Shown here piece after piece: positions 56,562 through 64,000 of a stretch of DNA of 64,000 bases. Position 1 is the first letter of the stretch, and each line of letters opens with the position of its first letter. Below the pieces are notes generated by a model. The model was not told the DNA's origin and did not search any database. It worked only from the letters and a program-made list of their open reading frames with translations. The position numbers were made by a program, and so were the translations under genes. The DNA lies in contig NZ_JAFVLN010000008.1 of the NCBI RefSeq assembly GCF_017377775.1, positions 248,001 to 312,000 on the forward strand. The letters run 5' to 3'. The DNA is from Streptomyces sp. VRA16 Mangrove soil. GTDB taxonomy: Bacteria > Actinomycetota > Actinomycetes > Streptomycetales > Streptomycetaceae.

Positions 56562-58100
56562 ATGAGCAGCTCGGACGAGTTGCTGCGTATCGAAGGGATA
56601 CGGAAGACCTTCCCCGGGGTCGTCGCGCTCGACAGCGTCGACTTCGATCTGCGCCGCGGGGAGGTGCACGTCCTGCTCGGTGAGAACGGGGCCGGCAAGA
56701 GCACGCTGATCAAGATGCTCTCCGGCGCCTACACCCCCGACGAGGGCCGCATCACCGTCGGCGGCGAGCAGGTCCGTATCCACGGTGCGCAGGACGCCGA
56801 ACGGCTCGGCATCGCGACGATCTATCAGGAGTTCAACCTCGTTCCTGATCTGACCGTCGCCGAGAACATCTTCCTGGGGCGCCAGCCGCGCCGCTTCGGT
56901 CTCGTCGACCGCAAGAAGATGGAGGCCGACGCCGCAGCGCTCCTCGCGCGCGTGGGCGTGAACGTGTCGCCACGCGCGCGTGTCCGTGAACTCGGCATCG
57001 CCCGCCTCCAGATGGTGGAGATCGCCAAGGCGCTCAGCCTGGACGCGCGCGTGCTCATCATGGACGAACCGACCGCCGTGCTGACCTCCGAGGAGGTCGA
57101 CAAGCTGTTCGCCATCGTGCGGGCGCTGCGCGAGGACGGGGTCGGCATCGTCTTCATCACCCACCACCTCGAAGAGATCGCCGCCCTCGGTGACCGCGTC
57201 ACCGTCATCCGCGACGGCCGCAGCGTCGGGCAGGTGCCCGCCGCCACCCCCGAGGACGAGCTCGTACGGCTCATGGTGGGGCGGTCGATCGAGCAGCAGT
57301 ACCCGCGGGAGCGGCCGGCCACCGGAAGCGCGTTGCTGAAGGTGGAAGGGCTCACGCGCGACGGCGTCTTCCAGGACGTGTCGTTCGAGGTGCGGGCCGG
57401 TGAGGTCGTCGGCATCGCCGGGCTCGTCGGCGCCGGGCGCACCGAGGTCGTGCGGGCCGTCTTCGGGGCCGATCCGTACGACAAGGGGTCCGTCGAGGTC
57501 GCGGGGGCCCGCGTCCCCCGGCACGACGTGAACGCCGCCATGGCCGCGGGGGTCGGGCTCGTGCCCGAGGACCGCAAGGGGCAGGGGCTCGTCCTCGACC
57601 AGTCGGTGGAGGAGAACCTGGGGCTCGTGACGCTGCGCGCCGCGACCCGTGCCGGGTTCGTGGACCGGCAGGGGCAGCACACCGCCGCCGAGCGCATCGC
57701 CTCCCAACTGGGCGTCCGCATGGCCGGGTTGGGGCAGCACGTGCGCACCCTGTCCGGCGGCAACCAGCAGAAGGTCGTCATCGGCAAGTGGCTGCTCGCC
57801 GACATCAAGGTGCTGATCCTCGACGAGCCGACGCGCGGCATCGACGTCGGCGCCAAGGTCGAGATCTACCAGCTCATCAACGAGCTGACCGCCGCCGGGC
57901 ACGCCGTCCTCATGATCTCCAGCGATCTGCCCGAGGTGCTCGGGATGAGTGACCGCGTCCTGGTGATGGCGCAGGGCCGCATCGCCGGTGAGCTGGACGC
58001 CGCCGACGCCACCCAGGACTCCGTGATGGCGCTCGCCGTCAGCACCAGCACCCCCACCTCTGAGAAGACCGACAAGGAGGCCGGCCGTGGCCGCCACTGA
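56562..58100 (+). CDS. rbsA: Ribose ABC transporter ATP-binding protein
   Basis: 512-residue tandem ATPase of the carbohydrate CUT2 type. The first domain has Walker A GENGAGKST, LGIARLQMVEIAKAL at the signature position and LIMDEPTAVL; the second has the typical altered Walker A GLVGAGRTEV, the signature LSGGNQQK and LILDEPTRGID. It powers uptake by the fused permease/binding protein encoded by the next gene, which starts 14 nt before this stop. ATG with GAGAGGAG upstream. Confidence 0.94.
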   Translation: MSSSDELLRIEGIRKTFPGVVALDSVDFDLRRGEVHVLLGENGAGKSTLIKMLSGAYTPDEGRITVGGEQVRIHGAQDAERLGIATIYQEFNLVPDLTVAENIFLGRQPRRFGLVDRKKMEADAAALLARVGVNVSPRARVRELGIARLQMVEIAKALSLDARVLIMDEPTAVLTSEEVDKLFAIVRALREDGVGIVFITHHLEEIAALGDRVTVIRDGRSVGQVPAATPEDELVRLMVGRSIEQQYPRERPATGSALLKVEGLTRDGVFQDVSFEVRAGEVVGIAGLVGAGRTEVVRAVFGADPYDKGSVEVAGARVPRHDVNAAMAAGVGLVPEDRKGQGLVLDQSVEENLGLVTLRAATRAGFVDRQGQHTAAERIASQLGVRMAGLGQHVRTLSGGNQQKVVIGKWLLADIKVLILDEPTRGIDVGAKVEIYQLINELTAAGHAVLMISSDLPEVLGMSDRVLVMAQGRIAGELDAADATQDSVMALAVSTSTPTSEKTDKEAGRGRH

Positions 58101-60033
58101 CACGCTCAAGAACGACTCGGGCACCGGTGGTGCCACGTCGCTGCGCAAGCTGCTCCTCGACAACGGCGCGCTGACCGCGCTGATCGTCCTCGTCATCGCC
58201 CTGTCGGCGCTGTCCGGGGACTTCCTGACCACCGACAACCTGCTCAACATCGGTGTCCAGGCGGCCGTGACCGCCATCCTCGCCTTCGGTGTCACCTTCG
58301 TGATCGTCGCGGCGGGCATCGACCTGTCGGTCGGTTCGGTGGCCGCGCTCTCGGCGACCGTGCTCGCGTGGAGCGCCACGCAAGCCGGGGTGCCGGTCGT
58401 CCTCGCGGTCGTCCTCGCCGTCGCGACCGGCATCGTGGCCGGTCTCGTGAACGGGTTCCTCATCGCGTACGGGAAGCTGCCGCCGTTCATCGCGACGCTC
58501 GCGATGCTGTCGGTGGGCCGCGGTCTGGCGCTGGTGATCTCGGACGGTTCGCCGATCCCGTTCCCCGACTCGGTCTCGCACCTCGGTGACACGCTCGGCG
58601 GCTGGCTGCCGGTGCCGGTCCTGGTGATGGTCGTGATGGGCCTGATCGCCGCCGTGATCCTCGGCCGTACGTACATCGGCCGCGCCATGTACGCGATCGG
58701 CGGCAACGAGGAGGCCGCGCGCCTGTCCGGGCTGCGCGTGAAGAAGCAGAAGCTCGTCATCTACGCCCTGTCCGGCCTGTTCGCCGCCGCCGCGGGCATC
58801 GTGCTGGCCTCCCGGCTCTCCTCGGCGCAGCCGCAGGCCGCCGACGGGTACGAGCTCGACGCCATCGCCGCCGTCGTCATCGGCGGTGCCTCGCTGGCCG
58901 GCGGTACGGGCAAGGCGTCCGGCACGCTCATCGGCGCGCTGATCCTCGCCGTGCTCCGCAACGGCCTCAACCTCCTGTCCGTGTCCGCCTTCTGGCAGCA
59001 GGTCGTCATCGGCGTCGTCATCGCGCTCGCCGTCCTCCTCGACACGCTGCGCCGCAAGGCCGGTGCCTCTCCGGTGTCCGGCGGTGGCGGCGGCAGCAAG
59101 GGCAGGCAGGCCGCCACGTACGGGCTCGCGGCGGTCGTCACCGTCGCCGTCGTCGGCGCCACCTCCTTCCTGCACGGCGGTTCGTCGGCGTCCGACAAGC
59201 CGAAGGTGGGCCTGTCGCTGTCCACGCTCAACAACCCGTTCTTCGTGCAGATCCGGGCCGGCGCCCAGGCCGAGGCCAAGAAGCTCGGCGTGGACCTGAC
59301 CGTCACCGACGCGCAGAACGACGCCTCGCAGCAGGCCAACCAGATGCAGAACTTCACCAGTTCGAGCCTGGACGCGATCGTGCTCAACCCGGTCGACTCG
59401 GCCGCCGCGAGCAACTCGGTGGCCGCCGCGAACAAGGCCGGCATGCCGGTCGTCGCCGTCGACCGCGGGGTGGAGAAGGGCAAGGTCGCCACGCTCGTCG
59501 CCTCCGACAACGTCGCGGGCGGTGAGCTCTCCGCCAAGACCATGGCCGAGAAGCTGGGCGGCAAGGGCAAGATCGTCATCCTCCAGGGCCAGGCCGGTAC
59601 GTCCGCCGCCCGGGAGCGCGCGGCCGGGTTCGAGAAGGGCCTCAAGCAGTACCCGGGCATCAAGGTCGTCGCCGAGCAGCCCGCCGACTTCGACCGCACC
59701 AAGGGCCTCGACGTGATGTCGAACCTGCTCCAGGCGCACCCGGACGTCCAGGGCGTCATCGCCGCCAACGACGAGATGGCGCTCGGCGCGATCAAGGCGC
59801 TCGGCTCCAAGGCCGGCACGTCGGTGCCGGTGATCGGCTTCGACGGCGAGGCCGACGGCATCAAGGCGGTGAAGGCGGGCACGATGTACGCCTCGGTGGC
59901 GCAGCAGCCGCGCGAGCTCGGTGAGATCGCCGTGCAGAACGCGGTGCAGGCGGCCGAGGGCAAGCGGATCGCCCCGGCGGTGAAGGTGCCGGTGAAGGTC
60001 GTGACCTCGAAGAACGCCGCCGACTTCGAGTGA
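58087..60033 (+). CDS. Ribose permease fused to its substrate-binding protein
   Basis: 648 residues. Residues 1-335 are an RbsC-type permease with 8-10 membrane segments (VIVAAGIDLSVGSVAALSA, GSLAGGTGKASGTLIGALIL-like). A Gly/Ser linker and a further membrane helix (about 346-362) lead to an RbsB-type periplasmic-binding domain from about 370 (VGLSLSTLNNPFFVQIRAGAQ, VVAVDRGVEKGKVATLV, GVIAANDEMALGAIKALG). The binding domain is thus tied to the outer face of the permease instead of being a separate lipoprotein. GTG start with AAGGAGG 6 nt upstream, overlapping rbsA by 14 nt. I recall an S. coelicolor counterpart (SCO2747). Confidence 0.93.
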   Translation: MAATDTLKNDSGTGGATSLRKLLLDNGALTALIVLVIALSALSGDFLTTDNLLNIGVQAAVTAILAFGVTFVIVAAGIDLSVGSVAALSATVLAWSATQAGVPVVLAVVLAVATGIVAGLVNGFLIAYGKLPPFIATLAMLSVGRGLALVISDGSPIPFPDSVSHLGDTLGGWLPVPVLVMVVMGLIAAVILGRTYIGRAMYAIGGNEEAARLSGLRVKKQKLVIYALSGLFAAAAGIVLASRLSSAQPQAADGYELDAIAAVVIGGASLAGGTGKASGTLIGALILAVLRNGLNLLSVSAFWQQVVIGVVIALAVLLDTLRRKAGASPVSGGGGGSKGRQAATYGLAAVVTVAVVGATSFLHGGSSASDKPKVGLSLSTLNNPFFVQIRAGAQAEAKKLGVDLTVTDAQNDASQQANQMQNFTSSSLDAIVLNPVDSAAASNSVAAANKAGMPVVAVDRGVEKGKVATLVASDNVAGGELSAKTMAEKLGGKGKIVILQGQAGTSAARERAAGFEKGLKQYPGIKVVAEQPADFDRTKGLDVMSNLLQAHPDVQGVIAANDEMALGAIKALGSKAGTSVPVIGFDGEADGIKAVKAGTMYASVAQQPRELGEIAVQNAVQAAEGKRIAPAVKVPVKVVTSKNAADFE

Positions 60034-60090
60034 CCCGGGTGTCGGTGACGCCCCGTACCCTCTGCGGTGACCTACGAAGAAAGGCTGAGC

Positions 60091-61083
60091 ATGAGCACGT
60101 ATGACCTCCTTGTCGTGGGGTCGGCCAACGCCGACCTGGTGGTGGGCGTCGACCGGCGCCCCGGCGCCGGGGAGACCGTCCTCGGCTCCGACCTGGTGGT
60201 CCACCCGGGCGGCAAGGGCGCCAACCAGGCGGTCGCCGCGGCCCGGCTGGGCGCGCGCACCGCGCTGCTCGCGCGGGTCGGCGACGACGGGCACGGGCGG
60301 CTGCTGCGCGACTCGATGGAGTCCGCCGGGGTGGACACCTCCGGCGTGCTGGTCGGCGGGGCGCCCACGGGCGTCGCGCTGATCACCGTGGACCCGTCGG
60401 GCGACAACTCGATCGTGGTGTCGCCGGGGGCGAACGGGCGGCTGACGCCCGAGGACGTCCGGGCGGCGGGCGAGCTGTTCGCCGGCGCCGAGGTCGTCTC
60501 GGTGATGCTGGAGATCCCGCTGGAGTCCGTCGCCGAGGTCGCGCGGTCGGTCGCCGACGGGGCACGCCTTGTGCTGAACCCGTCGCCGCCCGCGCCGCTG
60601 CCGGACGAGGTCCTCGCGGTCTGCGACCCGCTGATCGTGAACGAGCACGAGGCGAAGGTCATTCTCGGTACGGAGCTCAAGGCGTCCCCCGAGGAGTGGG
60701 CCGGGCAGCTGCTCGCGCTCGGCCCGCGCTCGGTCGTCGTCACGCTGGGCTCCGAGGGTGCGCTGGTCGCGGACGCGCAGGGCACGCAGCGGGTGGCGCC
60801 CGTGAAGGTGAAGGCCGTCGACACGACCGGTGCGGGTGACGCGTTCACGGCGGCGCTCGGCTGGCGGCTCGGTGCCGGTGAGTCGCTCGCCGACGCGGCG
60901 GCGTACGCGGCCCGGGTCGGCGCCGCCGCCGTCACCAAGGAGGGCGCGCAGGCCTCGTACCCCACCGCCGAAGAGGTCGCCGCCCTGTGCTGTGCCTCTC
61001 CGGGGGACAACCCCCGGACCCCCGGCCGGAAGAACGAGGGCGCCACGACGGGCGGCGATGAGGAGCAAGGTCCCCTCCTGTGA
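60091..61083 (+). CDS. rbsK: Ribokinase
   Basis: 330-residue PfkB-family kinase that phosphorylates ribose at O5. The N-terminus DLLVVGSANADLVVGVDRRPGAGET and HPGGKGANQAVAAARLGA carry the sugar-binding motif; the catalytic signature is DTTGAGDAFTAALGW. The last 35 residues form an extra charged Gly-rich tail. The ATG with GAAAGG 6 nt upstream is preferred to one 24 bases earlier. It overlaps rbsD by 4 nt (GTGA). Confidence 0.94.
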   Translation: MSTYDLLVVGSANADLVVGVDRRPGAGETVLGSDLVVHPGGKGANQAVAAARLGARTALLARVGDDGHGRLLRDSMESAGVDTSGVLVGGAPTGVALITVDPSGDNSIVVSPGANGRLTPEDVRAAGELFAGAEVVSVMLEIPLESVAEVARSVADGARLVLNPSPPAPLPDEVLAVCDPLIVNEHEAKVILGTELKASPEEWAGQLLALGPRSVVVTLGSEGALVADAQGTQRVAPVKVKAVDTTGAGDAFTAALGWRLGAGESLADAAAYAARVGAAAVTKEGAQASYPTAEEVAALCCASPGDNPRTPGRKNEGATTGGDEEQGPLL

Positions 61084-61469
61084 AGCGAGCCGGAATACTC
61101 AACCGCCATCTGGCGGGCGCCCTCGCCGAGTTGGGGCACGGGGACGGGGTCCTCGTGTGCGACGCGGGGATGCCGGTGCCGGCCGGGCCGCGCGTCGTCG
61201 ACCTGGCGTTCCGTGCCGGGGTGCCGTCGTTCGCCGAGGTCCTCGACGGACTCCTCGACGAACTGGTCGTGGAGGCGGGGACCGCGGCCGAAGAGGTGCG
61301 CGCGGCGAACCCGGAGGCGGCCGGGCTGCTCGCGGCCCGCGTCCCGGGCCTCTCACACGTCCCGCACGAGGAGCTGAAGGCGCTGTCGGCGTCGGCGAAG
61401 CTCGTCGTACGGACCGGGGAGGCGCGGCCGTTCGCCAATGTGCTGCTGCGGTGCGGGGTGTTCTTCTGA
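61080..61469 (+). CDS. rbsD: D-ribose pyranase
   Basis: 129 residues, normal RbsD length. It interconverts the pyranose and furanose forms of ribose before phosphorylation. The N-terminus RAGILNRHLAGALAELGHGDGVLVCDAGMPVP carries the catalytic His and Asp, and the C-terminal PFANVLLRCGVFF is typical. The start is the GTG overlapping the rbsK stop. It is the last gene of the operon; a strong hairpin follows. Confidence 0.94.
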   Translation: MKRAGILNRHLAGALAELGHGDGVLVCDAGMPVPAGPRVVDLAFRAGVPSFAEVLDGLLDELVVEAGTAAEEVRAANPEAAGLLAARVPGLSHVPHEELKALSASAKLVVRTGEARPFANVLLRCGVFF

Positions 61470-61492
61470 CCCGTACGGTCATCCGAAACCGA

Positions 61493-61524
61493 CGAGGGGC
61501 CCGGTCCGCGGACCGGGCCCCTCG
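61493..61524. terminator. Terminator of the ribose operon
   Basis: CGAGGGGCCCGGTCC pairs perfectly with its inverse (15 bp) around GC, 23 bp after the rbsD stop. Confidence 0.88.
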
Positions 61525-61682
61525 GGCCTTCCCCCTCCTGCGCCGGAACCCCTCGATCCCCCCAGATCTCCCCCCTCCAGGGTTCCGACGCAAGATACGA
61601 CCGTCATGGAGCGGCAAAGGTTGCACGCGGTTGCCGAGATTTCTTGCCCGAGGGGCAACGGCCGGGAGCGCGAGGCGCACAA

Positions 61683-61710
61683 GGGGCGCAAGTCCGACCA
61701 CTTGCGCCCC
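61683..61710. terminator. Terminator of the convergent minus-strand operon
   Basis: GGGGCGCAAGT pairs with ACTTGCGCCCC (11 bp, 6-nt loop), 20 bp downstream of the isomerase stop on the minus strand. Confidence 0.8.
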
Positions 61711-61730
61711 CGTGCGTCCCTGACGGAGGC

Positions 61731-62576
61731 TCACACCGCGTGACGTGTGAACCTCTCGGCGGTCTCCGCGAGCACCTCACGGCCGTCGCGCGCCCACAGG
61801 CCGTCGTTGAACAGCTCGACCTCGATGGGCCCGGTGTAGCCCTGCTTCTCCACGAGGCCGCGCCAGTGGCGCATGTCGATCGCGCCGTCGCCGATCTGGC
61901 CGCGGCCGTTGAGGACGCCCTCGGGCAACGGCGTGGTCCAGTCGGCGAGTTGGAACGTGGCGATCCGGCCCTGGGCGCCGGCCCGCGCGATCTGCGCGGG
62001 CGCCTGGTCGTCCCACCAGATGTGGTACGTGTCCACGCAGACGCCGACCTGTTCGGCGGGGAACCGCTCGGCGATGTCCAGGGCCTGGGCCAGCGTCGAC
62101 ACCACGCAGCGGTCGGCCGCGTACATCGGGTGCAGCGGCTCGATCGCCAGCTTCACACCGCGCTCGGCGGCGTACGGGGCGAGCACACCGATACCTTCGG
62201 CGATCCGCTCCCGCGCGCCCGCCAGGTCGTACGAGCCGGCGGGCAGGCCGCCGGAGACCAGGACGAGGACGTCCGTGCCGAGGGTGACGGCTTCGTCGAC
62301 GGCCCGCTTGTTGTCCTCGATCGCGGCGGCACGCTCGGCCTCGTCGATCGCGGTGAGGAAGCCGCCGCGGCAGTGCGTGGTGACGTTCAGGCCCGCGTCG
62401 CGCAGCAGCGCGGCCGCCTTCTCGACGCCGTACGCCTGGACGGGCTCGCGCCACGTACCGACGTGACGGACCCCCAACTCGGCGCACGCCGCGACGAGTT
62501 CGGGCAGACTGAGCTGTTTGACCGTCATCTGGTTGATGGAGAACAGCGGATCGGCCGCGAAAGAGGGGGTCGTCAC
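61731..62576 (-). CDS. Sugar phosphate isomerase/epimerase
   Basis: 281-residue TIM barrel of the xylose-isomerase-like/IolE-IolH superfamily. Metal-binding residues are visible in LAIEPLHPMYAAD, VGVCVDTYHIWWD and PIEVELFND. The substrate is not evident; the operon partners point to a cyclic polyol or uncommon sugar. The start is GTG overlapping the upstream stop by 4 nt (GTGA). It is the last gene of an operon that enters from the right edge. Confidence 0.85.
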   Translation of the reverse strand: MTTPSFAADPLFSINQMTVKQLSLPELVAACAELGVRHVGTWREPVQAYGVEKAAALLRDAGLNVTTHCRGGFLTAIDEAERAAAIEDNKRAVDEAVTLGTDVLVLVSGGLPAGSYDLAGARERIAEGIGVLAPYAAERGVKLAIEPLHPMYAADRCVVSTLAQALDIAERFPAEQVGVCVDTYHIWWDDQAPAQIARAGAQGRIATFQLADWTTPLPEGVLNGRGQIGDGAIDMRHWRGLVEKQGYTGPIEVELFNDGLWARDGREVLAETAERFTRHAV

Positions 62577-63730
62577 TTGATCACTCCGTACAGGGCGAGC
62601 AGCTGCTTCATCCGGGTCTCGGCCAGCTCCGGGCTCGGGAACAGGCCGAGGGAGTCGGCGAGTTCGTAGGCGCGCGCGAGGTGCGGCAGCGAGCGCGCCG
62701 ACTGGAGGCCGCCGACCATCGTGAAGTGCTCCTGGTGGCCGGAGAGCCAGGCCAGGAAGACGACACCGGTCTTGTAGAAGCGGGTCGGCGCCCGGAACAG
62801 GTGCCGCGACAACTCGACCGTGGGGTCGAGGAGTTCACGGAACCCCTGCACGTCGCCGGTGTCCAGGACCCGGACGGCCTGCGCGGCGAGCGGGCCCAGC
62901 GGGTCGAAGATGCCGAGCAGGGCGTGGCTGAATCCGCGGTCGTCGCCCGCGATCAGCTCGGGGTAGTTGAAGTCGTCGCCGGTGTAGCAGCGCACGCCCT
63001 GTGGCAGGCGGCGGCGCAGGTCGACCTCGCGCTGGGCGTCCAGGAGCGAGACCTTGATGCCGTCGACCTTGTCCGGGTGCGCGGCGATGACCTCCAGGAA
63101 GGTCTCGGTCGCGGCGTCCAGATCGCTGGAGCCCCAGTAGCCCTCCAGGGCCGGGTCGAACATCGGGCCGAGCCAGTGCAGGACGACCGGCTCGGCGGCC
63201 TGGCGCAGCAGGTGGCCGTAGACGTCGAGGTAGTCCTCGGGGCCCTGCGCGACGGCGGCGAGGGCGCGGGACGCCATGAGGATGGCCTGGGCGCCGACGC
63301 CCTCGACGAGCGCGAGCTGCTCCTCGTACGCGGCCTTGACCTCGGCCAGATCCTTGGCGGGGGCGGTGAGTTGATCGGTGCCGACGCCGCAGGCGATGAG
63401 CCCGCCGACGGCCTGCGCCTCGGCCGCCGACCGCTTGATCAGCTCGGCGGCCCCGGCCCAGTCCAGGCCCATGCCGCGCTGCGCGGTGTCCATCGCCTCG
63501 GCGACCCCGAGGCCGTGCGACCACAGGTGGCGGCGGAAGGCGAGGGTGGCGTCCCAGTCGACGGCGGCCGGCGAGTCGGGGGTGGTGTCGGCGAACGGGT
63601 CGGCGACGACGTGGGCGGCGGAGAAGACGACACGGGAGGCGAGCGGAGCGCCGGTGTCGAAGGCGAGGGGCTCGGCGCGCGGCTCGTACGCCCTCAACTC
63701 GCCGCCCGCGGACGGAAGATGGATGGTCAC
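62573..63730 (-). CDS. DUF993 (dihydrodipicolinate synthase-like) protein
   Basis: 385 residues of the DUF993 family (PF06187), a TIM barrel related to dihydrodipicolinate synthases. Conserved stretches are RVVFSAAHVVADPF near the start, GVGTDQL, VLHWLGPMFDPALEGYWG, VDGIKVSLLD (the KVS lysine lies where NAL-family enzymes form the Schiff base) and VRCYTGDDFNYPELI. It may cleave or form a keto-acid, but no activity is known to me. The GTG start overlaps the upstream stop as GTGA. Coupled on both sides. Confidence 0.83.
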   Translation of the reverse strand: MTIHLPSAGGELRAYEPRAEPLAFDTGAPLASRVVFSAAHVVADPFADTTPDSPAAVDWDATLAFRRHLWSHGLGVAEAMDTAQRGMGLDWAGAAELIKRSAAEAQAVGGLIACGVGTDQLTAPAKDLAEVKAAYEEQLALVEGVGAQAILMASRALAAVAQGPEDYLDVYGHLLRQAAEPVVLHWLGPMFDPALEGYWGSSDLDAATETFLEVIAAHPDKVDGIKVSLLDAQREVDLRRRLPQGVRCYTGDDFNYPELIAGDDRGFSHALLGIFDPLGPLAAQAVRVLDTGDVQGFRELLDPTVELSRHLFRAPTRFYKTGVVFLAWLSGHQEHFTMVGGLQSARSLPHLARAYELADSLGLFPSPELAETRMKQLLALYGVIK

Positions 63731-64000
63731 AGCGAGATCTCCGGAACGTCGAGGCGGCGGCCCTCGGCCGACGACTTCAGGCCCAGCTCGGCCATCTGCA
63801 CACCACGGGCGCCGGCGAGCAGGTCCCAGTGGTAGTCGGCGCCCGCGAACACGTGCTTGAGGAACAGCTCCCACTGGACCTTGAAGCCGTTGTCGAACTC
63901 GGTGTTGTCCGGGACCTCCTGCCACTGGTCGCGGAACGAGTAGGTCGCCGGGAGGTCCGGGTTCCAGACGGGCTTGGGGGTGGCGCTGCGGTGCTGGACG
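63727..64000 (-). CDS. Gfo/Idh/MocA oxidoreductase, C-terminal part (cut by window edge)
   Basis: The last 90 residues only. It reads WNPDLPATYSFRDQWQEVP, then DNGFKVQWELFLKHVFAGADYHWDLLAGARGVQMAELGLKSSAEGRRLDVPEI, the C-terminal helix pattern of Gfo/Idh/MocA dehydrogenases. Such enzymes oxidise inositols and other polyols with NAD(P). It is coupled to the DUF993 gene by a 4-nt overlap and is the first visible gene of the operon. Confidence 0.8.
   Translation of the reverse strand, partial: VQHRSATPKPVWNPDLPATYSFRDQWQEVPDNTEFDNGFKVQWELFLKHVFAGADYHWDLLAGARGVQMAELGLKSSAEGRRLDVPEISL

Noticed and set aside
58039..61068. A minus-strand open frame of about 1,009 codons
   Set aside because: Antisense to the ribose permease fusion and ribokinase; low complexity.

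Overview
The window is high-GC actinobacterial chromosome, almost certainly Streptomyces. Genes are dense and GC-rich at third codon positions, GTG starts are common, and many genes overlap by 1-4 nt. The family mix is typical of the genus: Scr1-type XRE regulator with DUF397 and a small HATPase, mycosin with WXG100-like proteins, a ribose permease fused to its binding protein, VWA lipoprotein. The order copZ-copA-citrate synthase followed by a LacI/rbs operon agrees with what I remember of the S. coelicolor SCO2730-SCO2749 region. No rRNA, tRNA or CRISPR array was found.

Layout. 1-2.1 kb: tail of a DUF4097 protein and a DrrAB-like ABC exporter. 2.2-6.8 kb: a fatty-acid module (acyl-CoA ligase, TetR regulator, SCP2 protein, acyl-CoA dehydrogenase) in which both promoter regions carry the same tandem 16-bp palindrome. 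6.7-10.5 kb: glycolipid-binding protein, DHA2 MFS exporter interrupted in frame by a TIR-bounded repeat, divergent LysR regulator and a small partner. 10.5-16.3 kb: VWA lipoprotein, ABC-2 permease, and a secreted-type hydrolase fused to an ABC ATPase; an 11 x 30-bp tandem array separates ATPase from permease. 16.7 kb: GNAT acetyltransferase behind a 24-bp tandem repeat. 17.3-24.2 kb: a six-gene minus-strand operon of ESX/WXG100-like proteins, a mycosin protease and a lipoprotein, without type VII core genes. 24.4-26.3 kb: DUF397/XRE/HATPase cluster. 26.3-29 kb: APC permease and an LppX-like lipoprotein.

29.1-37.6 kb is the myo-inositol catabolic locus: iolC (fused to a Cgl0159-type aldolase domain), iolB, iolD and iolA on the minus strand, divergent from iolE and an AraC regulator on the plus strand. 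38-48 kb holds a small HTH protein, a single-chain double ABC exporter, a zinc alcohol dehydrogenase, a CPA2 antiporter, a PrsW protease and the copper-efflux pair copZ-copA behind a CsoR-like palindrome. 48.5-55.2 kb holds citrate synthase, a RecD2 helicase, an orphan Imm7-type protein, a nucleotidyltransferase, DUF4287, DUF5701 and an unknown protein. 55.5-61.5 kb is a complete ribose operon (lacI/rbsR, rbsA, rbsCB fusion, rbsK, rbsD) with two near-identical operators. It converges on a minus-strand operon entering from the right edge (Gfo/Idh/MocA oxidoreductase, DUF993 protein, sugar-phosphate isomerase).

The most unusual content is (i) the type VII-like satellite operon, (ii) the hydrolase-ABC ATPase fusion with a repeat-derived reading frame filling the gap to its permease, (iii) a 56-bp repeat shared by that array and the iolC fusion linker, (iv) a MITE-like insertion kept in frame in an exporter, and (v) a 26-bp perfect hairpin in the divergent region upstream of the ribose operon.
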